Source: Pardosa pseudoannulata | Lineage: Eukaryota; Arthropoda; Arachnida; Araneae; Lycosidae | Length of the DNA: 64,000 nucleotides | Assembly (NCBI GenBank): GCA_032207245.1 | Contig: CM063501.1 | Coordinates: forward strand, 84,075,865-84,139,864 | Direction: 5' to 3' | The notes under the pieces: generated by a model | Told to the model about the DNA's origin: nothing | Seen by the model: only the letters and a program-made list of their open reading frames with translations | Databases searched by the model: none | Made by a program: the position numbers and the translations under genes | In this document: piece by piece, positions 11,610 through 23,900 of the stretch | How the letters are laid out: each line of letters begins with the position of its first letter | Numbering within the stretch: the stretch's first letter is position 1

Positions 11610-12530
11610 TCAGAATGAAGAAAATGTAAATTTGGATTAATAGAAAATATAACTCAGATTTTAAAAAATTGAGGACTTTCAATTTCATATTTTCCTGTTC
11701 GATTTCACTTGTCGCATATGAATTTAACATGTGTTCGAAAACGGCTTTAACTTTACCGGTGTTGTATCTCGCATTGCATTTAATTTATCTTACTGGAAAA
11801 TAACAATGTAAATCCACTTTACTAAGGATACATTCCCGTTGCTAATAAGTAAACCTCCCCTTTCACCGTAAAAAGGACTTTGCAATCTGATTTCAATCTC
11901 GAACTACTGCAATTATTCTATTAACCAATCCCTGATTAAAGGAGAAAAAAATCAAAAATTTTGAAGTTAAATATTTTAGTTTTTGTCACAAGGAAATAGA
12001 GCTATTTGTATCACAGTTTCAGATTTTACTAATTATAATGATAGATAATGAGAGAACATATAAAAATTTAGATTTCGTAATTTTTGTAAAATTGAACTTT
12101 TAGATTTAAAGATATCATAAAAAATGCTTATCTTATTGAAACATTTTTAAAACTGGAAGTATATATCTACGACGAACGGTTGCATATAAGGCCGCTTAAG
12201 CAGGATCTTACTATGCACTTTGTTTAAAGTCTCACTTAGCCAATACTAGCAGGGAAAGAAGTATTTTTATTATTTTCCTGGGTTTGAGATCGAAAAAACG
12301 TAAGCTACTTGTTGTACAAAGAACAACCAAAGTTTCAAGTATTGAGGACCTCCACCAAACTCTTCCTGTCTCCTAGCGGTTAATTTAGAAAATGAAAGAA
12401 ATATATATTTGGATTGATGGAAATTATAATTTAGATTTTAAGAAAATTGGTAATTTCAGTTTCATATTTTCCTGTTCGATTTTCCACGTAGCAGGTGTAT
12501 TTAACATGTGTTGGAAATCGTCTCTAACTT
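11610..12530. repeat. Separated direct repeat (about 145 bp units)
   Basis: Units at about 11617-11755 and 12387-12530 share tttggatt-at-gaaaatata, ttcatattttcctgttcgat and atttaacatgtgtt-gaaa. They are about 775 bp apart. The intervening DNA is unidentified. Confidence 0.75.
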
Positions 12531-13103
12531 AGGTTGCTCTGCTCGTATGACAAGACGAATTCTCTTGACCACATCAAACCAGTTATACTTGGAACTAACG
12601 ATCTTACTTATCCGAACATTTTACATTAAAACTGACTACCTAGTTCTAAAAATTCTAAGAGAGATATAATTACACAATTACCGGCTGTCTTCAAAAACTT
12701 CAAGTTTAAAGGGTGCAGCAACTGTAGAATGAAATTTTACACATTATTTTCGAGTTAAAAAAGGATTTACCACAGAAACCAGGGGTAAAAATTATGACAT
12801 TAAAATACTTTAGGTGCGACCGCTACAGTTTTCTTCATTGCTTAGCACCTTACTACCAGGTTCGAAGGAGGCTTAAAACTCTACTAAAATAGGAACAGAT
12901 ATATTATCCCTTAATTCCAAAGAGTAGATTCTTTGCAAAGGTCGCAACAAAGAACCTGATTTTATAGTAATAGCTGTCAATGTACTTTTTGATCTTTGAC
13001 AGGATAAAGTTCCTCTATTTTTCCTAAAAGTCAGTTCTGTCTTTTGCAATTATCATTGCCAATTAATCCTTTTTTTAATATTTGACATAATGTTTAAATT
13101 TAC
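12531..13103. other. No recognised feature
   Basis: AT-rich, no coding or repeat signals. Confidence 0.5.
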
Positions 13104-13246
13104 TAAGCGCTGGTCTCACCAAAGTCGTTTAACGGCTAACCACGTTAAACGACTCATTGCGCCAACTCATGGTGGAACGCAATTCTCCGTTTAAGATAAA
13201 CTAATCAAGGTTATCCGTAAAACAATTTTGGTGACACCTGCCCTAA
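13104..13246. mobile_element. Harbinger-type MITE, copy 1
   Basis: Element 13107-13243 has inverted ends GCGCTGGTCTCACCAAAGTC and, reverse complement, GGGCAGGTGTCACCAAAATT, flanked by TAA on both sides. It is a diverged relative of the copy at 13440-13564. Confidence 0.7.
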
Positions 13247-13436
13247 GTTTTTAAGTTGATCAAGGTGCTTATTTCTAAACCACTTTCTGATGTTTTGACG
13301 AACCTTTTGTCAGTAAGCATATCTTTTTAAGAGTACTGTTTCATTTCGTTATTTATAAAATAGGTAATGTTTCACTTAACTTTTAATTTACGTGTATTGT
13401 TTTCCGTTGAGAAACTAACCTTTCACTTTGGGTCGG

Positions 13437-13567
13437 TCTCACCAAAGTCATTTAACGGCTAATCACGATTAAGCCGTAGCGCCAACGAATGGTGGGACGA
13501 AATTCTCCGTTTAAACAGAGATTAATCGCGATTAGTTGGTAAACGACTTAGGTGAAACCGGCCCTTA
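13437..13567. mobile_element. Harbinger-type MITE, copy 2
   Basis: Element 13440-13564 (125 bp) has inverted ends GGGTCGGTCTCACCAAAGTC and, reverse complement, GGGCCGGTTTCACCTAAGTC. The flanks are TTT and TTA, a near match. The shared internal phrase aattctccgtttaa ties it to copy 1. Confidence 0.72.
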
Positions 13568-14837
13568 GACGCAATAAAGGGACATGGACTTGTACTTTTT
13601 AACATTTTATTCACCTAGCAACTTATTACATAACACTATATTAACATTTACATGGAAAACTAAAGATTTCGGCAGTTCATCCTGAACTGGGATCAGACAT
13701 CTCTGTATCCTTACTGCTCTCACATGCTTATAACTAAACATTGATGAAGTAAAGCGTTATCTATCGATGTGGGACATTGTCCTACCTTTGTGGCTTGGAA
13801 AATTATTCCAAAGCTGAAAATAAACTCTAAAGATCAAGCATTCAACCGATAAGGCTCTAATTTTCAATGGTCGTCTAGTACGGGAAAGTCACTCTTCATC
13901 ACCAGGTTCATTAAGATGTCTTTTGGTGAAATGTGAGGAAACGACTTCACTTCATCAGGTCGAAGGCTGATGTAGACGTGTCTCTCGGAACATCAGGAGT
14001 AGAACTCTTCTGAGGCGTTTACAGTCTTATTCCTTATTTTTAGGACCTAATAATAAATTATATTGCAATATTTTAGGAATTATGTGGCAATATATTGAAA
14101 TTGTGTGGGCAACATGCAACCGACTGAGAAAATAGTAAAAAAAGACCTTGAATGGAATTATCTATTGATAAAATTTTTCTGTTCTTTGCCATGATTACAA
14201 ACAAGCAATTATTACCAACATAATATTAGTAATAAAATATCCCTATAATTTATATTACAAATCTATTATTACATCACAGACTTTTAAAGTGAAGCACTGT
14301 AAGTCCATCCACCGAAAATTCTTTTACAGTCCGTCTTTGCTTTGAAAAATTTTTACCGTCTTTCTCGGTCAATAAAATTAGGTAACATCGGGAGTAATTG
14401 CTCCGTTTTTAATGTAATTTCTGGAGACCTCAGTAATACTGCCTCTAAATTTCAAATTTTTATTTCGTTCTGATCAGAACATTCCTTTGAAAACTTCTTG
14501 AATACAAAATACTCAAGCCTTATTAATGAAGGACAAATTTATCCCTGTTCACAAAACACTTCACATACACATGAAATTCACTTTAATTTCACTATTTATT
14601 TCTTTTACACGTAACTAAAAATACAACCCGCCGCTTTTGTCCGACACCCCGTCGAACAATAACTATCTCTACTTTTTCTTTTTTGCCTTCAGAGGGCATT
14701 ACACAAACGAAAGGTGGGAACAATTCCTACATCATTAATATTTAGATTGACCGTTTTGTTTGAGTCTATATAAGAATTGAGTCGTTTGAGAACAATTCAA
14801 TATTCTCTATGGAGTTTCAACTAAGTTGAGAAAAATT
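13568..14837. other. No recognised feature
   Basis: Unique-looking sequence without coding, RNA or repeat signals. Confidence 0.5.
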
Positions 14838-15160
14838 GGTGTCCTTACTATTTCGAGATATCGTATTCTTGGCAAGAGTAAATGCTCGATTCCGCTGTCT
14901 TCAAGACCTTCAAGATGATGGTGCAACTGGATTCTATGGGCTAAGCCCCCTAATCCAGAGTTTTCTAACAGTAAGCATAAAAAAAATGACAACGACCAGA
15001 AATATAAAACAACTAAGAGAAAAGAAATAGATAGTAGAGGGGGAAAAGTAAGTACATGACACAATAATCTAGAGATTAGAAAGCTTAAGGGTAGAAAACA
15101 CAAATCATTTTTGTGGCTAGTACTCTGTAGCGACCTCCACCTATATAAACGAACATTTAT
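14838..15160. repeat. Dispersed repeat family B, single-unit copy
   Basis: Contains in order ggtgtcctta, gtcttcaagaccttcaagat, gatggtgcaactggattcta, ccctaatccagagttttcta, aaatgacaacga and aatctagagattagaaag. All of these have counterparts in the amplified copy at 45473-46230. CpGs are retained here. Family unidentified. Confidence 0.7.
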
Positions 15161-15360
15161 GGGCCTCCTTAGCCAGGCGGCCTTATCTCCGATCCTAAAG
15201 GTAAAAAGTAAGCATAGTAAAACTGTAAGGTATTATTAAGTTTAAATTTAGAAAAAGAGTAATTTTGAGAAGCAGGTCATTAAAAGGTAGGAAAGGGGAA
15301 ATACGTGAGACCTGATGACTTTTGTGGTAAGTACCTGCAATCATACAATAAGAATGTTAA

Positions 15361-15488
15361 TACCCCGAAAAGGAAAGGACTAATTAGTATACACTGTGCG
15401 AAACGTTAGATGGAGTCTTATTTTCTCGTAAGATTCCATCTAGTGTTTCGCACCGTGTATACTAATTAGTACTTTCCTTTTCAGGGTA
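15361..15488. mobile_element. Palindromic hairpin MITE with TA ends
   Basis: Two 60-nt arms (15361-15420 and 15429-15488) are reverse complements except for about seven mismatches, separated by an eight-base loop. The unit begins TACCCCGAAAAGGAAAG and ends CTTTCCTTTTCAGGGTA. The TA at each end fits a Tc1/mariner-type target duplication. The inner phrase actaattagtatacac recurs once more just outside, at 15490. Confidence 0.82.
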
Positions 15489-15509
15489 ATACTAATTAGT
15501 ATACACTCT

Positions 15510-16815
15510 GTAGCGACGAGAGATGAAATGGTACCTTTTGGAAATCTAAAAGATTCACCCGAAACCGCGAGAGTCAAACAGAATTCACGGATTTGACCAA
15601 TAGAATTTCAAGGAATTCAAGGAATAACCCAATGAAAATACAAAACAAAAAAGATAGAGAAAAGTAAGAGAGAATAATGATTGGTCGGAATTTAAAAAAT
15701 TTTAAATTTTTTTCTTACATTTAAATTTTTTTTATTAATTTATTGGTTGATTTTATGATTTTTGGAAATATTAAAGACAAAACACAAAAAGAAAATAAAA
15801 AATAAAAACGAGCATTGTCATCATTGAAAATCCATGCAAGTAATGGCAAGTAATGGTTCATGCAAGAAATGTTAGAAACCTAGCCAAAAAGCCATTACGA
15901 GCCGGTGGCGGGCGCCTGGATAAGACTAGAGAACAACGCTAATTCATCTATCGTTTCATTAAATATTCTTCGTCTGATTTCACAACGAAAGATAGTGAGA
16001 TAAAGAGATTGACAAGTTTGTTCGATCTCACAACGAAGACAAAGAGGAATGAGAAGATTACAGACTGTTAAACTAACTCTTAAAATTGTAGATAAATTGA
16101 AAATACTGGTAAAAAATTGTGCTTAAAATCAGAGATTAAAGGGACAACAGTAAATTATGCGGCATTCTTCACTTTTGCATAATTTTTGTGGGCCAACTTA
16201 TTTTGTATCTATTGTTGACTGTTGCAAATCGTAATAATTATTATTTTTTTCTGTTTATGTGATAAGCAGTATATTTGGTATTAGATGTGTTTTGTCTTTA
16301 CACCAAATTACCAGAGGCCTTTATTTTCCGAGCATCGGAGAGTTTCCACTTCCCAATATAGGGACTGGATAAACTGAGAGATCAGCTAACAGTAGAAATC
16401 TAAGCAAACATCTGCATAATCTAAGTAGAGATCTGTATAAAAATCTGTCTCCGATAGCGTGCATCTATTTTTTCTTCGGGAATTTCCTAAACTGGCCACT
16501 AGGGATAAAGCACTTTAAAATTTTAATTGGTTAGACTCCTTTTCCGAGGGCGGGAACTGCAACCCCAGTGATCAGTTTACATTGGTGGTTAAAAAGGGGA
16601 ATATAAAGAGACGCGGAAATTTTGCCCTTCACTTTAAATTTGAAACCCCTGAGAATTTTCTCGGGCCTTGATGAGGGCTTTCGGTTATACATTTACGGCG
16701 GCAGGTTTGAACTATCAGATTACGGAAAGTTTTACCTGATAGTATACGTCTTAAAGGACCATCTTCGGAATTTTATACAAAATAACTACATTTGTTTACT
16801 TTTCCCTCTCACATA
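15510..16815. other. No recognised gene
   Basis: AT-rich with a short a/t homopolymer-rich tract at 15690-15800. The + strand frame at 16622 runs into the mariner end and shows no domain. Confidence 0.5.
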
Positions 16816-16819
16816 TATT

Positions 16820-18125
16820 TACAGAGGCTGTTCGCATATCTTTAGACGATGTATATTGTAGTCACAAAACAAAATTACATAAAATTCTTGTGTTTGAAAT
16901 GTTCTATTTGATACCCCTTATTCTGAACTATCTTGCGACACCGTAATCTCTAGGATAATAATGCCTTTTGAAGTGTCAGAAGAGATATTCTATAAGATAT
17001 AAGAGATATTCTATCCCATTCCTCCTGAACAGCTTTCCAGTCCTGTAAGGGTTGTAGAACGACGTTTGGATAATGCAGATTTTAAAAGCCCGAAAGCACA
17101 AAAATCCATAGGTGATACATTGGGAGATTTAGTAGGGTTATCAGTGATGGGCCTTGATACCGGTTTTTTGTTCCATTTCTTTTAGGAAATTTATAGTGGA
17201 TTTTGATGTGGGACTGATAGCTTTGTCTTCATGGAATTCCACAGATTGATGGCACTGAGGGTAAAGCAATGGTATTTCATTCCAAAAAATTGGCGATAAA
17301 ATAGTTTTCTGGTAGTATTTGGTGTTAATCTTGACATTTTTCAACTCTCTTTAATTTTAATTTGCCATTATATATGAAAAACCAGCAACAATCCTTAATC
17401 CCTTAGAAAAACTTTCTTTCGATTCTTTGAACCATGTACTTATATTTTTTCTCCCCTTTCATGCTAATAAACGACACTTTTTTGTTGCAGTCATTTAAAT
17501 ACACCCATGATTCATCTATTGTGACATCTTTTTTTTCATTTTTCTTTGGATAAATATTTCTCATACAGAATTCGGCATCGTGTCCTGCGTTCAGCGATAT
17601 GCTTTAGAGAAAGACGATGCACATGGGTTTTTTTCGCTTTCTTAAGATTTAAATCAATGTTTATCATTTTGTTTACAGGGGACACTGAGCGGTTTAATGA
17701 TTTTCAACTGTCCTTTGACTAGAGGGTTTTTTCTTTTAACATTACAACGTACCTTTTGTTATAGTCGAAGATCGTTTTTTTCCTTGGATACTTGTTTAGA
17801 ATTTTTGTCCCACTCGAGGCTCCACTTTGAAGTTTATTCCTTTCTTTTTGAGGATATTAACTGTCGAAGCTTTAGAAAACCATGACTCTTACATCGTTTT
17901 TGGATAGCAGAATATTATTACTTCTCTTCGAAAGAGCATAAATATAGCCTTCGAACTACTGCTTCGTTAAAAACGCCATTTTGAATAAAAACAAACCTCT
18001 CAAACTGCAGACGATAATTTGAACTTTTAAAAACATAGTACAATTGCAGTTATTTATTTTGAAACAAATGATTTTTTAATACCGCTAACCAAAATCATCT
18101 AAAAAATGTGCGAACAGCTTCTGTA
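16820..18125 (-). mobile_element. Full-length but decayed mariner element
   Basis: Element 16822-18123 is 1302 bp, the usual mariner length. The left end reads CAGAGGCTGTTCGCATATCT, and the reverse complement of the right reads CAGAAGCTGTTCGCACATTT, continuing to a shared TTTAGA-GAT over about 30 bp. TA flanks both sides (16820-16821 and 18124-18125). The transposase remnant lies on the - strand. Confidence 0.92.
16990..17690 (-). pseudogene. Mariner-family transposase pseudogene
   Basis: The enzyme would cut and rejoin mariner DNA with a DDD catalytic triad. On the - strand the fragments contain, in order, KKDVTIDESWVYLNDCNKK (first aspartate region), then VEFHEDKAISPTSKSTINFL and KEMEQKTGIKAHH (second aspartate in HEDKA). 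After a one-base frame shift come SPNVSPMDFCAFGLLKSALS and KRRSTTLTGL (third aspartate in SPMD). The second and third aspartates are about 40 residues apart, a long spacing for mariner and closer to DD39-41D groups. Stops and frameshifts are scattered throughout, so no active protein is expected. Confidence 0.88.
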
Positions 18126-20149
18126 TATGCAGCAATCCTCATGGATGGTTACAACCCCCGATTTACTCACTTCTCTATATACTACTGACTACGAGCCATT
18201 TTCTCATAAGATCATAAAGGCACTGATTAGACAGTTAAATGACTGCATCGTGTCTGAAAATTATTGAGAAATATAATCAAGTGCAGTTTTCTTTATCTGC
18301 GATTCTAAAATTAAAGTATTATTTTCTATATCTCACGCTTTTCATATTTAACAATAACTGAATCAATTAAACATATTTTATGAAAGGAATACTTTTATTT
18401 ACACGTTAGTTACATATTAAAAAAAACCTCTTAATAAACTGCGTTCTGTATTATTGGAACGAAGATGAATTGTCCCCAGTATGTTGGTAAGGTAATACTG
18501 CAATGGTATTTATCAAAGGAATGAATCATTTTTAAACTAACACCCCAGGAACATATCATTTCTATTATTTGACCAAGAAACTCCATTGTTTTAGCGGGAA
18601 TATTACTTTTCGGATACTTTCAATGAACGTAATACATATTTGATTCGTGTTACAGTACAATTATAATTTATGAAATAAAGTTGATATTTAAAAGCTTTAA
18701 GTTGCTCATCAAGAAGTTAATCAGTTATATAAGTGAAAACATAAAATTAGTCTTTATTATTGGGTCAAAAGAAGAAGTTTCTTACATTTACAGATTCCTT
18801 ACCAAACTCAGATTAAACCCCGTTTGATCCACACTATAAACAAAAGTCGAATTTTCAAGCTGTAAATCTTCTCCAAGCAGTTAATCAATCATATATAGGA
18901 AAACTTAAAATCAGTTTTATTACTATCAGTTTTAGTATTTTTTATTGGATATTTTTAAGATCATTGCATTTTTGGAGGTGAAATCACCCGGAATCATTAC
19001 CAGATCACAGTTATGGACTATTATATTAGTATGCACTATTATATATCATCTAGTAGGCAAGGCATGCTAGTAACCAATAAAATTTAGTTATGTTCTTAAA
19101 TAGTTGCTTTAATACATGGCACGTATCTTTCAATGTCGAAGTTTGTCTACCTTTTGATAATGACATATTGGTTGTTACAACTGGATTTGATTTCATTAAA
19201 TATTTTTAAAATATATTTCAATATACTGCTGTAAACCCACAATCTAATTATAAAAATGAACTATCATTATTTTTTTTAATATTTAAATTTAGAGAATCCT
19301 CGCTAAAAAAAATCCAATCGACCTACACACTTATTAGATCCGAAATCTTTAACATACACTAGCATTCTCTAAGAAAAAAGATTTCGTTTTATTCTTCTCC
19401 ACAAACACATTTTACGAAGGGTGTCTTCAATATTCCGATTTACTCCACATTTAAGTGAATGATTAGTGTCGCCATCTAGTGCGTAAAATCTAAACTTAGT
19501 AACTGAGAAATAATAAAGTATTGAAATATACTAAGCAGTAAATCATTAAAGAATAGTTAGTCTCTTCTAATACCACTTTAGTAAGTTAATAATATTTCTA
19601 TATCTTATTATTTACTTTTAAACAATTACAATGTAATATTTGCTCCAGGCGTAAAAACTATTTAAACAAAATGTGAATTTGATACTAATATCCTTTTACA
19701 GAAAAAATATAATTATCTGATAAAATGTTTGAAAACAGAGGAAGCGTTTTTTAGATCTTAAAATTTATTTCGGGAAGCATTCCATGCTTAGTGCATTAAA
19801 ATCATGAAAATTATTAAGCCCATCCCTAAATAAAATAATCTCCCCTAATTTTTACCATGATAAGTAAACACAGTACTTAAATATTTGTTAAATTATGATG
19901 AATTTTTATTTAGTTCAAATTATACTGAATTTTTATTTACCCCGCTTTTATTGCTATGGCGTTTTATTTGGTCAATACTTTCGTTTCCAAATGGGAACTT
20001 GAATCCTTTCTTATTATTTACAGATAGATAAGAAATTATCAAACGTCCACAAACAGATAATCAAAGGAACTGATAACTTAATTTTTGTTTATCCAGTTAA
20101 ACATTAAGATTATCTAAGGCTGCTTACATGGGTTAACAGCTCATATTCT
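18126..20149. other. Upstream region of the glycosidase gene, nothing recognised
   Basis: AT-rich intergenic sequence with no repeat ends or coding frames recognised. Confidence 0.5.
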
Positions 20150-20908
20150 CAAGCTGATTGCCTATTTCAACCAAGCGCAAGCGCAGTTCGTAACTGGAGG
20201 CTCCATCTGTATTTACACACTTTGAATTTCGTCTGCTTGTTTCAACCGTAGATATTTGAGTTTGCTTAAGATACTCAAGTGAAAATTGCTTTTTTATCTG
20301 TTACATCGTAGATCTTAAAGAAAACCTTTTGCAATTTTAGATTTAGCAGTGTTTTGTATCTGTTAATTTTGCTGACCTGTTATATTTTTCTGTTATATAC
20401 AATTTAGATAGAAAACATATTTTAACTCAGTTGTATTGTAGCATTTTAAAGGTAATAAGATTAGTTTATTTATTTTATTGAGAGTAGAAGATTAACAAAA
20501 ATAATTTAATATCAAATGCTCGACTCCAATGTTCGTGTATCGTACTTCTGGAATGTTTCATTCTATATATCATGTGTATTTATTAACTTCTATTTTGTAA
20601 AAAATAAATAAATAATTAAATAAATAATGTTAAATTTAATAAGAAAAGTGATTACAAATAAATGGAAATATATGAATTTTAAAACAGATCGTATGATATC
20701 GTTTTTTTTTCCCTTTTAAAGCAGAAATTTAAAATTACTGTTTTTGTTGACTAGTCTTTTAATATTCATGGAATGCCAGATTATACAATGAGCATGTATT
20801 TTACATACAAAAGCGTATAATTACTGTTTTATTAGAGTTCATTTTTTTCTTAAATTTAGTGGGTATAAATTATAATTTAATGTTTGCTTTTTAATTCCAG
20901 CTGGGACA
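20150..20908 (+). promoter_or_regulatory. Probable promoter and 5' UTR region of the glycosidase gene
   Basis: CpG-containing sequence at about 20170-20310 gives way to CpG-poor sequence from about 20.8 kb. A used-looking splice acceptor ends at 20900, so transcription should begin farther upstream with a non-coding exon. A possible donor is aaaggtaataag at 20450. No TATA box or initiator could be assigned. Confidence 0.35.
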
Positions 20909-20990
20909 ATGTTCAAGTATAAATTTCTGCAAAGTATGTTTTCCAGCCAGTTTTTAAAAACATCCAGACATTTACAGACTTTACCTAGAG
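20909..20990 (+). CDS. Glycosidase gene exon 1 (start codon, predicted mitochondrial pre-sequence)
   Basis: A splice acceptor (ttaattccag) ends at 20900, so a non-coding 5' exon probably lies upstream. The ATG at 20909 follows eight bases later in the context gacaATGT, which has A at -3. The 27 encoded residues plus one base include [20 protein letters not shown], rich in K, R, S and F with no D or E, as in mitochondrial targeting peptides. The exon ends with AGA G before a gtatta donor, phase 1. Confidence 0.85.
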
Positions 20991-23900
20991 GTATTATATT
21001 AATTTTTTCATCTTGTTAAAAAATTAAGAAGCTATACATTTAGGTTAAGCAATAAAAAAATTATTTTCTTTACTAGTAGAGTAGTTGAGGAGGTAATGTC
21101 TAACTGTTAAAGTGCATCAATAACCAAATTTCATTTATATACATTTTTTTATTATTATTATTGGTTAAAAAAGCATAGTTCTATGTTATAGTTTTTTTCT
21201 TTTTGGGTTTTCTTGACTATAAATTTCACAGTTTTTATTATAGTACAAATTTTTCATTGTGTAGAAGAATTTAATTATTTTCAATTGCTTAAAACCAGTA
21301 TTGATTTCAAACTATTAAAACTATTCATAATATTTGTGAAAAATATTTGCAAGGTTATTTTAAGAACTCTTTTAGAAAATTTTGATCTTTCTTACCATAT
21401 ATTTAATCAACTCTTGTTAGATGTATAAATGTTGTTTTTAACTAATTTTAAATTAATATGCATGTATTTGTGGATAGATAGAGAATTCACAGATAATGAA
21501 ACTTTCTGGTACAATATTGTTTTTTAAATAGATGGTATAGAATGTAATTCTTATCTTTTATGATGTTATATTATATCTATTATATATAATTCTTATCTAC
21601 AAGTTCACCCTAACCTAACTTTCTGGATAATGTCTATTAACATTAATATTACTCCTTTTAGTTTTAGAATTTTAATATGTTGTGTTTTTTTGAAAAAATT
21701 TATTTTTAATTGTGTATTACAGGTATCTTTAAGGTGTCTAAAGAAGTTGCAGAAGGTTTGTCCAGTAAAAAACCTGTGGTTGCTTTAGAAAGCACTGTTA
21801 TAACACATGGGCTACCTTATCCTGAAAATTTAAAGTATGTAATACTGATATCTAATGTTTTTTAAATTCTAAAGTAATATTAACATAGATAACAGTTGCT
21901 TTATAATTACAACAAATGTTAAATACCTACAACAGTTTTATTACTAAAACAATTATAACAAATATTACATTTCGTTAAATAATCTTACTTTTAAACTAGA
22001 GATAAATTTCACTGTTTAATTTAATTTTCTTGTAGCAATACAATTATATTTTGCCTTTTTTAGTTCTAAATATAATAGTTATCAAAATTTTGTCCAAGGC
22101 TAGATATACAGTAATTTCTCTTTAAAGATATAGAAGATTGCTAAAAAATATGTTAAATTTTGGATTGGATAAATTATTAATGTAGCTTTAAAATTGAGGT
22201 ATTTTCTTAACATCCTTTTTGGCATTGGAATGAAGAGTATACTATGAAGAGAATATATTTTTGTGCTTGCATATTAGTGCATTTAAAATATTTTAACTTT
22301 AAACTTTAGCTGTTCTTTTTGCCAAATTGCACAGTAACTTTGATAGTATGGTAACGACTGTTTTTATTTATCTCTGTCTCTCTTTTTTCTTTTTAAAGAA
22401 AAAAGCACAATAAAATTTTGCCAACTCTTATTTCAGAATTTTCTCTCCACTTGCACTCATTTGGGTAAAATCTGTTTATAACTACCAATGCTCTTAGCTT
22501 GCTTTTTTAAGAGTAAAAAAAAAAAAGAAATACTTAAAAAGACATTACATTGGAAATCTAGCTGCCAAGGTCTGAATGGAAAATTTAATTAATCAGATTC
22601 TAATACAACATAATGAAAGCTTCTTCATAATCAATTATATCTCACAAAAATGATGACTATCTTCTTAACTGACAAAGTAGCTTAATAGTTATAGTATAAA
22701 CAAATTTTACAGGGGAGTCAGCAGATCTTAACACTACTCTCTGAGAGTTATTTTAACAATCAGAAGTCCAATCATTCCATATTCTTGCATCAATTCTTTC
22801 AAGGGAGGTCCTTTCAAAAATGAATGGATATTCAACTACCCATTCAAATAGACAGTATAGGATGGCTTCTACAAAAAAGAAAAAACTATTTCCAGCTGCA
22901 GCTAGAATCGTTTACTCAGTTTCTACACAATAAAAGTGCAAGATTTGCCAGGTTTTAGTGATGCCTCAAGTGAAGAAGCCTTGTGGATGACTTCTACCAT
23001 GAGAAATGAAAACTCCAAACTTAACATAAAAGAAATAATATTAAAAACACATTTTGCCAGTAGCCTGTGGGATTCTATACAGGGCATATTCTGTTGACAT
23101 AAGCTTTTAAAAAAGGAATGAGTATTTTGAATTATAAAAAGAAAAATTGGAGAAGGTATTTTAGATATAATTAAATTGTAATATCTTATATATATATATA
23201 TTATATATGTAATATATCAAAATTATTTAACTTTAATATTTCCTTAAAAACCTCCTCTCTCCCATTCTAATTCCTTTAAATCTTTTTCCCAGCCTCTAAA
23301 TAGTTTAATCAAAGGAGTATTTTCCACTTAACATTCTTCCCAAAGCTTTCTATCCTAAAAATGTAAACTTTCTGTCTATTCAGCACGTTTCCCAGCTGTC
23401 AGGGGCAAATGGTTTCGCATTTTTGCTGATATTGCGTTTAATTCGCTTATTAAGTTTTTTTTAACCGTAGGAAACTTCTTTCTGTTGTCGCTCTTCAGTT
23501 CACCTCTGTTTGATCAAAGTGATCTCTGTGGTTTTTCCTTTGTCGTTCAGTAGAATAGATGCCTGTTGTAGCTGCTCTGGAATAAAGTTTCAATTAGACT
23601 TGTGCCGTTCTCTTCAATGTCAGCCCAACTGCATTGTTATTACTGCTAGCTGTTGAACTCTCTCCTTGTCAAGCAGTTTTATAAAAAATGGAATACATAT
23701 ATATATATATATATAAATATAAATGTGTATGAGCAACGGTAGCTCAGTTTGTAAATGCTGTAATCTTATAACTGGAGGATTACGGGACTGAGACTTGAGT
23801 CAGCTAGAGATCCCCTGTGTGTATTAATGGTGACTGGGGCATATAAAATAGGTTTTTGGTTGCAATGTCCTCCAAATTCCCAAATGATACCTTAGGAGGT

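Noticed and set aside
17697..17885. 62-codon + strand frame in the mariner element
   Set aside because: Shadow of the - strand transposase region; no features of its own.
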